A stretch of 64,000 bases of DNA, taken from assembly GCA_020636255.1 (NCBI GenBank), contig JACJYE010000006.1, positions 310,001-374,000 of the forward strand, in the 5' to 3' direction. A program made the position numbers and the translations under genes. The notes under the pieces were generated by a model. The model was not told the DNA's origin and did no database searches. It saw nothing but the letters and a program-made list of their open reading frames with translations. The DNA comes from Lewinellaceae bacterium. Its GTDB lineage: Bacteria > Bacteroidota > Bacteroidia > Chitinophagales > Saprospiraceae. This document shows positions 52,068-59,958 of the stretch, piece by piece; positions within the stretch are counted from its first letter, which is position 1, and each line of letters starts with the position of its first letter.

Positions 52068-52868
52068 ATGGGAAAAGTTGTTGCAATTGCCAACCAGAAA
52101 GGAGGAGTCGGAAAAACCACCACGGCCATCAACCTGGCTGCGAGCCTGGCTATTCTGGAGAAAAAGGTTCTCATCATAGATGCGGACCCCCAGGCCAACG
52201 CCTCGTCGGGGGTTGGCGTCATGCCGCAGGACGTAGAAACCACCATCTACGATTGCCTCATCGGCGGCCTGGATGCTATCGACGCCATCTACGAAACCGA
52301 AACACCCAACCTGCATATCATTCCCTCTACCATAGACCTCGTCGGCGCCGAGATCGAGCTCGTCAGCCGTATGAAACGGGAGTACCTCCTCAAAGAGGTC
52401 ACCGACCAGGTGCGCGACGATTACGATTACGTCTTTATCGACTGCCTGCCGTCGCTCGGGCTGATCACGATCAATGCCCTCACGGCAGCCGATTCCGTCC
52501 TCGTTCCGGTCCAGTGCGAATTCTTCGCCCTGGAAGGCCTGTCAAAGCTACGCGAGACGATAGACCTCGTACAGAAGAAGCTCAACCCGGCGCTCACCAT
52601 CGAAGGTATTTTGCTGTCGATGTACGACAGCCGCCTGCGGCTGGCCAATATCGTGGTGGAAGAAGTCCAGGAAATGTTCAAGGGGGAAGTTTTTGAAACC
52701 ATCATCCATCGCAACGCCCGGGTCGGAGAGGCGCCCAATATGCACCTGCCGATCGTTATGATCAATGCGGGTAGCCGCGGAAGCATCAACTTCTTCAACC
52801 TGGCTAAAGAGTTCCTGAAAAACAACAACGACAGCATTCAGGCGAAAAAGGGCGTAGGGGTGAGCTAA
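52068..52868 (+). CDS. parA: Chromosome-partitioning ATPase ParA (Soj)
   Basis: 266 residues from the ATG at 52068 (the GTG at 52038 overlaps the previous gene). The deviant Walker A is KGGVGKTTTAINLA (K11-T17), the Walker A' is VLIIDADPQANASSG and Walker B is YVFIDCLPSLGLIT. It drives segregation of origin regions together with ParB bound at parS. The parB gene starts 9 bp downstream. The length is typical of chromosomal ParA. Confidence 0.95.
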   Translation: MGKVVAIANQKGGVGKTTTAINLAASLAILEKKVLIIDADPQANASSGVGVMPQDVETTIYDCLIGGLDAIDAIYETETPNLHIIPSTIDLVGAEIELVSRMKREYLLKEVTDQVRDDYDYVFIDCLPSLGLITINALTAADSVLVPVQCEFFALEGLSKLRETIDLVQKKLNPALTIEGILLSMYDSRLRLANIVVEEVQEMFKGEVFETIIHRNARVGEAPNMHLPIVMINAGSRGSINFFNLAKEFLKNNNDSIQAKKGVGVS

Positions 52869-52877
52869 TGTGAAGCA

Positions 52878-53810
52878 ATGGCAAAGAGAATCAGCAAAAA
52901 AGTCAGCAATTCAGACCTGCGGGATTCCCTTAAGGGAGCGGGAAAAAGCGCTCGCCTTTCCTACTTCAATATCAGCGAGGAGGAGATACACGACCATCCC
53001 GAAGAAGTCGTCAAAGAGCTATCGCATACGGTAGCGGAGATCCCTATAGCTCAGATATCCTCAAACCCGGACCAGCCCCGCAAGGACTTCGCCCCCGAAG
53101 CCCTGCAGGAGCTCGCCGATTCCATCAAAGCTTATGGGCTCATTCAGCCGGTGACGGTACGGCGCCTGAGCGCCGACGCCTACCAGCTCATCTCCGGCGA
53201 GCGCCGCTGGCGGGCTTCCCAGCTGGCAGGCTTGAAGGAGATACCGGCCTATGTGCGCATCGCCAACGACCAGGAGATGATGGAAATGGCCCTGGTGGAG
53301 AATATCCAGCGCGAAGACCTCAACCCGATCGAAGTGTCTATCACCTACCAACGCCTGATCGATGAATTCAACCTGCGGCACGAAGACCTCGCCCAGCGCG
53401 TCGGTAAAAAACGCACCACCATTACCAATTCACTCCGCCTGCTTGAACTCCCCATCTACATCCAGGAAAAGATCAAGGAGGGCATGTTAAGCACCGGCCA
53501 CGCCAAAGCACTGGCAGGGTTGGATGATTTTGTCATGCAAAAACATTTCATGGAGCGTACGATCGATGACGGGCTGTCGGTCCGCGCTCTGGAAAGAATG
53601 GTGAGCGACTTCAAAGCCCCCAAAGCCGCCAAGCCCAAAACCAGCAGCCTGCCCGATAGCTACAGGGAGGTGGAACGCAGCTTCCAGGAATTCTTCGGCT
53701 CCAAAAGCGGCGTCAAACTGAAGGTAAAAGACGATGGAAAAGGGCAGATCATCCTCTCCTTTAACAGCGTGGATGAGCTCAACAACCTCCTGGACAGAAT
53801 TGAAGACTAA
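52878..53810 (+). CDS. parB: Chromosome-partitioning protein ParB
   Basis: 310 residues. The N-terminal part contains a basic stretch, then the ParB/Srx domain: PIAQISSNPDQPRKDF, LISGERRWRASQLAG and ALVENIQREDLNPIE. The HTH domain (DLAQRVGKKRTTITNSLRLL) binds parS. A C-terminal dimerisation region ends SFNSVDELNNLLDRIED. No parS-like palindrome was found near the operon. It should be essential or near-essential for segregation. Confidence 0.95.
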   Translation: MAKRISKKVSNSDLRDSLKGAGKSARLSYFNISEEEIHDHPEEVVKELSHTVAEIPIAQISSNPDQPRKDFAPEALQELADSIKAYGLIQPVTVRRLSADAYQLISGERRWRASQLAGLKEIPAYVRIANDQEMMEMALVENIQREDLNPIEVSITYQRLIDEFNLRHEDLAQRVGKKRTTITNSLRLLELPIYIQEKIKEGMLSTGHAKALAGLDDFVMQKHFMERTIDDGLSVRALERMVSDFKAPKAAKPKTSSLPDSYREVERSFQEFFGSKSGVKLKVKDDGKGQIILSFNSVDELNNLLDRIED

Positions 53811-53894
53811 AGAAGAACCTTCCAACCAGGGCCAACAAAAGGCCAAAGCGGCGGGCTGCCGGCACAAAAACCGGCTTTAGGCCGTTATACAGGC

Positions 53895-54530
53895 ATGAAA
53901 AAGACCCTGATCACCTTCGTCGCCTTTTTTGCCCTGCAGGCAGTGCTCAGCGCCCAACAGGCAGACACGACGACTGCCGCTGTCGCAGCTGACACCTTTA
54001 TAGCGGTAAAAAAACAGAACTGGTTCAACAAGGATTATCCCAACCCTAAAAAGGCAGGCATCCTGTCGCTGGCCCTGCCAGGCGCAGGGCAGTTGTATAA
54101 CAAGCGCTGGTGGAAAGTGCCGCTCGTTTACGGGGCCATCGGCGGCATGGTTTACACCATCGATTACAACCAAAGCCGCTACCGACGCCTCCGCACCGCC
54201 CTCGACCTCAAACGCCAGGGTGAGGAACACGAGTTCTCCGGCACCGCCCTCGATAACACCACGACGCTGCGCACCCTGCGCGACCAGTACGACAAAAACA
54301 CCCAGCTGTCCTACGTAGGCCTTTTCCTGGTGTACACCCTCCAGGCCATGGAAGCCTTTGTAGATGCCCACCTCAAAACCTTTGATGTGGAAGACGACCT
54401 GGGCTTCAATCTCAAGCCCCAGCTTGATTATGTAGCCCCACTGGGGCAGCCTACCCTGGGCCTCGGGCTGTCCATCCCGCTCAACAAGCCAACGCCTGTA
54501 TTAACCCGCTATTCGGGGCTGGGGCGTTAG
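53895..54530 (+). CDS. DUF5683 membrane protein
   Basis: 211 residues with a signal peptide (MKKTLITFVAFFALQAVLSA). The DUF5683 core is PNPKKAGILSLALPGAGQLY, then NKRWWKVPLVYGAIGGMVY and FLVYTLQAMEAFVDAHLKTF. It has hydrophobic segments and a C-terminal beta part. The function is unknown. In Bacteroidota it usually sits after parB and before dapB and lepB. Here the following DNA is different. Confidence 0.88.
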   Translation: MKKTLITFVAFFALQAVLSAQQADTTTAAVAADTFIAVKKQNWFNKDYPNPKKAGILSLALPGAGQLYNKRWWKVPLVYGAIGGMVYTIDYNQSRYRRLRTALDLKRQGEEHEFSGTALDNTTTLRTLRDQYDKNTQLSYVGLFLVYTLQAMEAFVDAHLKTFDVEDDLGFNLKPQLDYVAPLGQPTLGLGLSIPLNKPTPVLTRYSGLGR

Positions 54531-54604
54531 CGTGGCCTGGTTACCCCAACAATGAAGCCATGAGACAATAAGGCCATGAAACCATATAGCTCCCTCCCCC
54601 CGAT

Positions 54605-57043
54605 CTACGAGGGCGCCGTCTCCAGCAGCAGTTCCCAGGCATTCAGCTTGCCGATATCTCTGTTGGCGAGGTCTCTGGCCAGCAGCGACCAGGTGCCTTT
54701 TACCGACTGGCCAACCAGTTGGGCCAGCGCTGGCGTATTGCTCATATCGTAGGTGCGCACCAGATTGTCGCTATCTCCGCCCGTACGGTTGTGCAACAGG
54801 ATCTCCGTGCCGGCAGGCGAACGCAGGATTACCTGAAGGTCCGAAATAAAGGTATGTGAGATATCCACACTGAGCCTGGCCTTTTTGACCAGGCCTTCAG
54901 CGGTAGTGTCCAGATCGCGGCGGATGCCTTCGGGCTGGTTGTCGGGAATAGTAATGCCAGGTTGCTCCTGCAATTTCAGGAGGTTCGCAGGCGTAAACTG
55001 AAGCTTCAGCGCCCATGCTTCCAGCCGCCCCGTATCTCGGGGCGCCAGGTCCTGAACGAGCAATGTCCAGTTGCCTTCGGTGAATTCGCCGGAAAGTGCA
55101 CTTAGTGCGGGGGTATCTGCCGTTGAATACGTGCGGCTGAGATTATCCTTGCCGCCACCTTCTTTATCGTGCAGGGCGGCGGCCTTACCGGAAGGTGTAA
55201 CCAGCGATACCCTAAGGTCGCCGATATAGGAATGGCTGATCTGCACCTGCACTTCCGCAGCGCTCAGGATGCCCTGTTCACCAACCTGGATCGCATCGCT
55301 AACCCCCTGATAGTCATTATCGGGGATGGACATGCCAGGTGTAGACTGCCCATTGAAGGTGCGGGGTTCATTCGTGCCTGTGCCCAGGCGGCGGCGCGCT
55401 TCGGCCACCGCAGCAAAAGCATTCACCTTACCATAACCAAACCACATCGAATGCCCGTTCTCGTCATAAGCCCCGAAGGTGTTGCCCAACTGGGGGTCCG
55501 TGTCGGTATCAATGATCTTATCGGCTGTGCTTTCTAATATCTCTTTCACCTCCGAAGCCGTTAGCTCCGGGTTGGCGGAAATAACGAGGGCGGCGACGCC
55601 CGCCACAAGGGGGCAGGCGCTGGAGGTGCCGCCGAAGTTGGCCGTAAAGTCGGAACTGTCATAACCCGCCGGCCCGACGCGGTCGGTGGTGTAGATCCCC
55701 CTGCCGGGAAACGAGCTCCCAATGCGCGGATAGGTATATGTATCGCCGATACCGGGATGGCCGTTGTTGCTGGGAGCGCATACGGAGACCGCTTCACCCC
55801 AGTTGCTGTACGCCGATTTTTTATTCAGGCTGGTACAGGCCGCTACCGCAATGACAAAAGGCACTGCAGCAAACCCGTTATACCAGAACGTAGGCCCTTC
55901 GAGCATGCCGCCGGGCCAACCCCGTTCTTCCACCATCCCGCTAATGGGCCGGTTGGCGTTGCCGGCGGCGAAGCAGATAACACACCCTTTGCCGTTGCGC
56001 CCTTGCGTCGCTGCCTTTTCGAGGGCCAGCCGCTGGCGCGTGCTAAGGGGGAAATTGATGCCGCTGGCGCCCCAGCTATTGGAAATAACGGCAGCGCCTT
56101 TGCTGGCGGCCCAGTCGAAAACGGCCTCGATGGAATTATCATCGATAATGCCTGAGGTCCGGATGGGCATCAGTGCACAGCCGGGGGCAGCGCCTACCAC
56201 GCCCTCGCCGTTCTCTTCGGCTACTGCTACCCCGGCACAAGCAGTGCCGTGGTTGTCCGTGTCGAGCTCGGGAGCAGGGTTGAAGTCAGCACCCTGAAAA
56301 TCACAGGGGGCCACGATCTTTCCTGCTCCGGAGAAATCGCGGTGGCGCAGGTCGACTGAGTCATCGGCGATGGCGACCACAACAGAACGGCTACCCCTGG
56401 TGATATCCCAGGCGTGTGTAGCATCCACATGCGAGCCCTGGCTCAGCTGCAGGCCGCCATTATTGTACAAATGCCACTGCTCGCGAAAAAGGGGGTCGGA
56501 AGGCGTGTAGAAATGCTGGGCTCTGATAGCCACATTGGCCTCGCAGTTTGCCACTTCCGCCCGCTGGTGCAGCTCATAAGCCAGCTTCAGCGGGTTGGCC
56601 TGGGCCTGTGATGTCAGGCGAAAAACATACGATCGCGCCGGGCCTGTGATCTGGCGAACATACCCCAACCCATGTTCTTCCATCATCGCTTCGATCGACT
56701 CCTGAGGCGTATGCTCCAAAAACTCAAGGGTGATCTCATCGGTCAGGTAGATCCGCGCGACGGGGTCCTGTTCCAGCGCATAAACGTGGGAAGCGAAAGT
56801 GACCTCGCTTTGCGCTCGCAACCGCTCCATCGCCGAATCGAGGTAAGAGGCCGGCACCGATAATAACGAAAGCTGCTGCTGTCCCATCTTCTCGCGGACC
56901 TCGCAATTAAAGGCCCGGCTCAGGGCCTGGTTGTCAACTGCCGGTGCAGTGCGAATGGTAAACTCGTCGGGAATTTTTGCGATGGCTATCTGGCGGCCAC
57001 CGCGCACCAATGGATAAGATGTGGGAATGGTTGGGGTTGGCAT
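54605..57043 (-). CDS. S8 subtilisin-like protease with two P-domains, no signal peptide
   Basis: 812 residues from the ATG at 57043 (the TTG at 57094 is unlikely). An N-terminal prodomain-like region of about 200 residues precedes a subtilase domain with D227 (VVVAIADDSVD), H265 (DNHGTACAG) and S474 (GGTSSACPLVAG). Two proprotein-convertase P-domains follow (about 570-690 and 700-812; SHSYIGDLRVSLVTPSG and SHTFISDLQVILRSPAG). There is no signal peptide, lipobox or T9SS domain, which is unusual for a large S8 enzyme of this phylum. It lies next to an eCIS-like gene set, so it may be a cargo or processing enzyme. The protease call is certain; the role is inferred. Confidence 0.9.
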   Translation of the reverse strand: MPTPTIPTSYPLVRGGRQIAIAKIPDEFTIRTAPAVDNQALSRAFNCEVREKMGQQQLSLLSVPASYLDSAMERLRAQSEVTFASHVYALEQDPVARIYLTDEITLEFLEHTPQESIEAMMEEHGLGYVRQITGPARSYVFRLTSQAQANPLKLAYELHQRAEVANCEANVAIRAQHFYTPSDPLFREQWHLYNNGGLQLSQGSHVDATHAWDITRGSRSVVVAIADDSVDLRHRDFSGAGKIVAPCDFQGADFNPAPELDTDNHGTACAGVAVAEENGEGVVGAAPGCALMPIRTSGIIDDNSIEAVFDWAASKGAAVISNSWGASGINFPLSTRQRLALEKAATQGRNGKGCVICFAAGNANRPISGMVEERGWPGGMLEGPTFWYNGFAAVPFVIAVAACTSLNKKSAYSNWGEAVSVCAPSNNGHPGIGDTYTYPRIGSSFPGRGIYTTDRVGPAGYDSSDFTANFGGTSSACPLVAGVAALVISANPELTASEVKEILESTADKIIDTDTDPQLGNTFGAYDENGHSMWFGYGKVNAFAAVAEARRRLGTGTNEPRTFNGQSTPGMSIPDNDYQGVSDAIQVGEQGILSAAEVQVQISHSYIGDLRVSLVTPSGKAAALHDKEGGGKDNLSRTYSTADTPALSALSGEFTEGNWTLLVQDLAPRDTGRLEAWALKLQFTPANLLKLQEQPGITIPDNQPEGIRRDLDTTAEGLVKKARLSVDISHTFISDLQVILRSPAGTEILLHNRTGGDSDNLVRTYDMSNTPALAQLVGQSVKGTWSLLARDLANRDIGKLNAWELLLETAPS

Positions 57044-57093
57044 GAGTTTTCGGTTTTTAGCTATGAGGCAACAGAGAACAGTTGTGAATTTCA

Positions 57094-57146
57094 AGTTTCA
57101 GGGTTACAGGTTGTCAGGAGAAACCTGGAACCTGGAACCTGAAACT
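57094..57146 (+). repeat. Short inverted repeat between the divergent protease and CAP genes
   Basis: AGTTTCAGG (57094-57102) pairs with CCTGAAACT (57138-57146). In between are GGGTTACAGG, related to the 8-bp repeats elsewhere, and a direct repeat of GGAACCT. It could form a hairpin in either transcript's leader. Confidence 0.5.
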
Positions 57147-57237
57147 CCGGCATCACCTCAGGCAAATCTCCGCCCTCTTTTATAATAAACGCTTTACTCA
57201 AAACGATAATTGAAAAACACTTCATCATTTTCAAAAT

Positions 57238-57735
57238 ATGGCCAGAATGTTAACCGCCCTCCTGCTTGTCATAACCTTGTGGAGTTGTACCAAACCCGAG
57301 CCTGCCAGCCCGGCTTCGGAAGCAGCTGCCAGCGGGGTAAGCGATTTTGCCGCTCAGATGCTGGAAGAGGTAAATGCCCTGCGCGCCACCGGTTGCAGGT
57401 GTGGCAGCCGGCAGATGCCGCCCGTGCCCGCCCTGAAGTGGAACGGCCAGTTGGAACAAGCCTCCCGCCGGCATGCCGACGATATGAAAAACAACGGTTT
57501 TTTCAGCCATACGGGCTCCGACGGCAGCAGCATGTCGGCGCGCGTCAGCCAGGCGGGTTATGCGTGGCGGGCAGTAGCCGAGAACATAGCGTGGGGGTAT
57601 CCGAATGTGTCATCCGTTGTGGAGGGCTGGAAGGAAAGCCCCGGCCACTGTGAGAACATGATGAGCGGGTCCTATACCGAGATGGGGGCCGCCCGGGCCG
57701 GCACATACTGGGTACAAGACCTCGGCCGCCGGTGA
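57238..57735 (+). CDS. CAP-domain lipoprotein
   Basis: 165 residues. A lipoprotein signal MARMLTALLLVITLWSC places it on the membrane. The CAP (SCP/PR1, bacterial YkwD-like) domain shows EEVNALRATGCRCGSR, RHADDMKNNGFFSHTGSDGS and AENIAWGYPNVSSVVEGW. CAP proteins are of varied function; bacterial members are thought to bind lipids or act in the envelope. The gene converges with the AAA ATPase gene 9 bp away. It is probably not part of that minus-strand operon. Confidence 0.9.
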   Translation: MARMLTALLLVITLWSCTKPEPASPASEAAASGVSDFAAQMLEEVNALRATGCRCGSRQMPPVPALKWNGQLEQASRRHADDMKNNGFFSHTGSDGSSMSARVSQAGYAWRAVAENIAWGYPNVSSVVEGWKESPGHCENMMSGSYTEMGAARAGTYWVQDLGRR

Positions 57736-57743
57736 GCCCGGCC

Positions 57744-59099
57744 TCAAATGGTCTTTCCTTCTTTAAGGAATTCGCGCTTGACCCCATTAAGCAGGTTTTC
57801 CATTGTTATGACATTCGTACCTTTATCGAGGGCGGCCAGACAGCAATACTGAACGATGTTCATGATATTGGAGCCCGACAGTTCGTACTGTCTGGATATT
57901 TGGGCAAGGCTGGCCTCTTCTTCCAACTGCACATTAGGAGGAAAGGCCTTTTGCCATAACGCCAGGCGTTCTCCGGGTTTGGGCATAGGGAAGTGGATGA
58001 TCGCCTGGAACCTGCGCGTGAAAGCCTCGTCGATATTGCTCCTGAAATTGGAGGCCAGGATAGCCAAACCCGGATAGCTCTCTATGCGCTGCAACAGATA
58101 GGAAACTTCCTGGTTGGCATATTTATCATGAGCATCCCGCACATTTGTGCGTTTGCCGAATATGGAGTCGGCCTCATCAAAGAAGAGTATCCAGTCCTTG
58201 TTCTGCGCCCGGTCAAACAGGCTGGCCAGGTTTTTTTCCGTTTCACCGATGTATTTGGACACGGCCATCGACAGGTCAATTTTAAAGACCTCTCTTTGCG
58301 TATATTTTCCCAGCAAATTGGCGGTCAGCGTCTTACCCGTTCCAGGGGGCCCATAGAACATGGCCCTGTAGCCGGGTTTCAGCTTGCGGTGCATCCCCCA
58401 ATCCTCCATCAGTATCCGATGGTGTTTGATCCACACTTCGATCTCGCGGATCTGGCTCCAGGTCTGCGGGGGCAGGACGAGGTCTTTCCATTCCATTTCC
58501 GTGGCCAGGTGCTCGGCGGGAAAGTTTATCGTCCGCTGTGGCAGGCTAACTTTCCCAACGGTAAAAAGGTCGACATAGTCCTGGTCGATCACGAGCTTGC
58601 CACTCATGACCGGCTCGCCGGCCGGTGGTTCCTCCACCCACAACACCCGTCCTTTTGAAAAAAAATGAGCGCTGCCGAACAGTTGCCGGGCTTCAAAGCG
58701 CTGGTTCAGCTCATCGCCCGCCAGGATGAACAGGGCCGTTTCCGCCGTCGGCAGGAACCCCCGGAACTGCTTGCCTCTGACGCCGCCAAACTCCGGAAAA
58801 TCACCAGCTTCGGGTATCTGCTCCCGGATGATGCGGTCAAAAAAATCGGGATAGACATGAGGCGCCAACGCGGTGAGCAGCAGAATGAGCTCATGGCCGT
58901 TGAGCTCATAGGCCTTGATGAACTCGGGAAGCGGGTGCTGAAGGCCATTCATTTCGGGAACGGGAAGCCCCCCTAACCCGGCCGTTTCGTTTTCCTTATT
59001 GAAATAAGACTCCAGGCGTTTGCGGATGGCCTGCTCCAGATAACGAAAATAGATATCCAGGACTGTAGTATCGGGAAATGCCAACGTGTTCATAACCAT
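57744..59099 (-). CDS. AAA+ ATPase of the eCIS-associated type
   Basis: 451 residues. An N-terminal domain of about 190 residues (VLDIYFRYLEQAIRKRL...) precedes an AAA+ module. Walker A is MFYGPPGTGKTLTANLLG (K256), Walker B is WILFFDEADSIFGKR, sensor/arginine-finger segments are SNFRSNIDEAFTRRF, and the C-terminal lid begins YELSGSNIMNIVQY. An N-domain plus a single AAA module of this type is the ATPase conserved in extracellular contractile injection system loci (the Afp15 kind). It is the last gene of a tight minus-strand row containing a DUF4157 protein. ATG 59093 is an alternative start. Confidence 0.85.
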   Translation of the reverse strand: MVMNTLAFPDTTVLDIYFRYLEQAIRKRLESYFNKENETAGLGGLPVPEMNGLQHPLPEFIKAYELNGHELILLLTALAPHVYPDFFDRIIREQIPEAGDFPEFGGVRGKQFRGFLPTAETALFILAGDELNQRFEARQLFGSAHFFSKGRVLWVEEPPAGEPVMSGKLVIDQDYVDLFTVGKVSLPQRTINFPAEHLATEMEWKDLVLPPQTWSQIREIEVWIKHHRILMEDWGMHRKLKPGYRAMFYGPPGTGKTLTANLLGKYTQREVFKIDLSMAVSKYIGETEKNLASLFDRAQNKDWILFFDEADSIFGKRTNVRDAHDKYANQEVSYLLQRIESYPGLAILASNFRSNIDEAFTRRFQAIIHFPMPKPGERLALWQKAFPPNVQLEEEASLAQISRQYELSGSNIMNIVQYCCLAALDKGTNVITMENLLNGVKREFLKEGKTI

Positions 59100-59111
59100 A
59101 AAAATACACTT

Positions 59112-59954
59112 TTAGAAAAGCTTGGCCAGGTCCAGGCTCAGCATGAAGCGGAAATCCTGGCCTGAGAGTTTGAAGGGCTCCTCCCCCGGCACTTGTTTCA
59201 TCAACCATGCCGGCGGCTCACCCGGCAGGCTGCCGGGGATCAGCTGCGGGTAGGCCGGCAACTCGGAGAATGTACCGCCTGAAAGCGAGAGCCCGCCTCC
59301 GAAAAGCCCCAGTGAAAATTTTCCGCCGGTCACCCCGAAAGAGCTCGCCGAAGGATCGTATGCGCTCTGCAGGCCAAAGCTCAGGCTGGCCTGCGGCAAA
59401 TAGGAAAACCGGCTGCGAAGCAGGTTATACCAGGGCGTTAGCGCGAATTGCGTATCGAACCGATAAGCCGCGTTATCTTCGGAAGGAAGTTTGTATTTAA
59501 AGCTGCTGAGCGGGAAATATTCGCTATGCGGGATCAACCCCAGGGGCGCCATCAGGTTTTTGTCCTGTAAGAAGCCCATAGCCTGGCTGCGGAACTGAGG
59601 GTCGGCGGCAAAGACGCCGCCCAGGATCGCCAGGTTGCCCAACCCGAAGCTGATCATGCTAACCTTATAGGAAAGCGGCTGGCTGCTCCAGGCATATTTT
59701 TTGAGCAGTTCGAGCCGCGGCTCCATCCATTTGGTGAAAGCCGGATTCTGCGACGTCAGGTTGCTCGCCACAGTGGAGACACCTTCCAACAAAGCCTTGT
59801 TGTCTTCTTCCGCTTTCTTTTTCTGGCCTTCCTCATCCTTCTGGGCTATAGCCCCATGGGTTTTATTGAAAAAAAAGGAGGCGCCCCGCCCTTTTTGGAA
59901 AAAGGGCCGATGAGAAGGCCCGGTAGCCTTGGAGCTGATTTTCCTGGCTTTCAT
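59112..59954 (-). CDS. Putative eCIS cargo with twin-FF N-terminus and barrel-like body
   Basis: 280 residues from the ATG at 59954 (ATG-less extension to 60011 rejected, as it overlaps the upstream gene). The first 40 residues contain RPFFQKGRGASFFFNK, a twin-FF motif shared with its three upstream neighbours. A charged helix (QKDEEGQKKKAEEDNKALLE) follows. From about residue 110 the chain has a hydrophobic segment and amphipathic strands ending QDFRFMLSLDLAKLF, resembling a membrane barrel. There is no signal peptide, which contradicts a normal outer-membrane route. No known family is recognised. It lies 12 bp upstream of the ATPase gene. Confidence 0.75.
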   Translation of the reverse strand: MKARKISSKATGPSHRPFFQKGRGASFFFNKTHGAIAQKDEEGQKKKAEEDNKALLEGVSTVASNLTSQNPAFTKWMEPRLELLKKYAWSSQPLSYKVSMISFGLGNLAILGGVFAADPQFRSQAMGFLQDKNLMAPLGLIPHSEYFPLSSFKYKLPSEDNAAYRFDTQFALTPWYNLLRSRFSYLPQASLSFGLQSAYDPSASSFGVTGGKFSLGLFGGGLSLSGGTFSELPAYPQLIPGSLPGEPPAWLMKQVPGEEPFKLSGQDFRFMLSLDLAKLF

Positions 59955-59958
59955 ACGT

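Noticed and set aside
52000..54000. A parS site near parAB
   Set aside because: No palindrome close to TGTTTCACGTGAAACA was found in the operon or its flanks.
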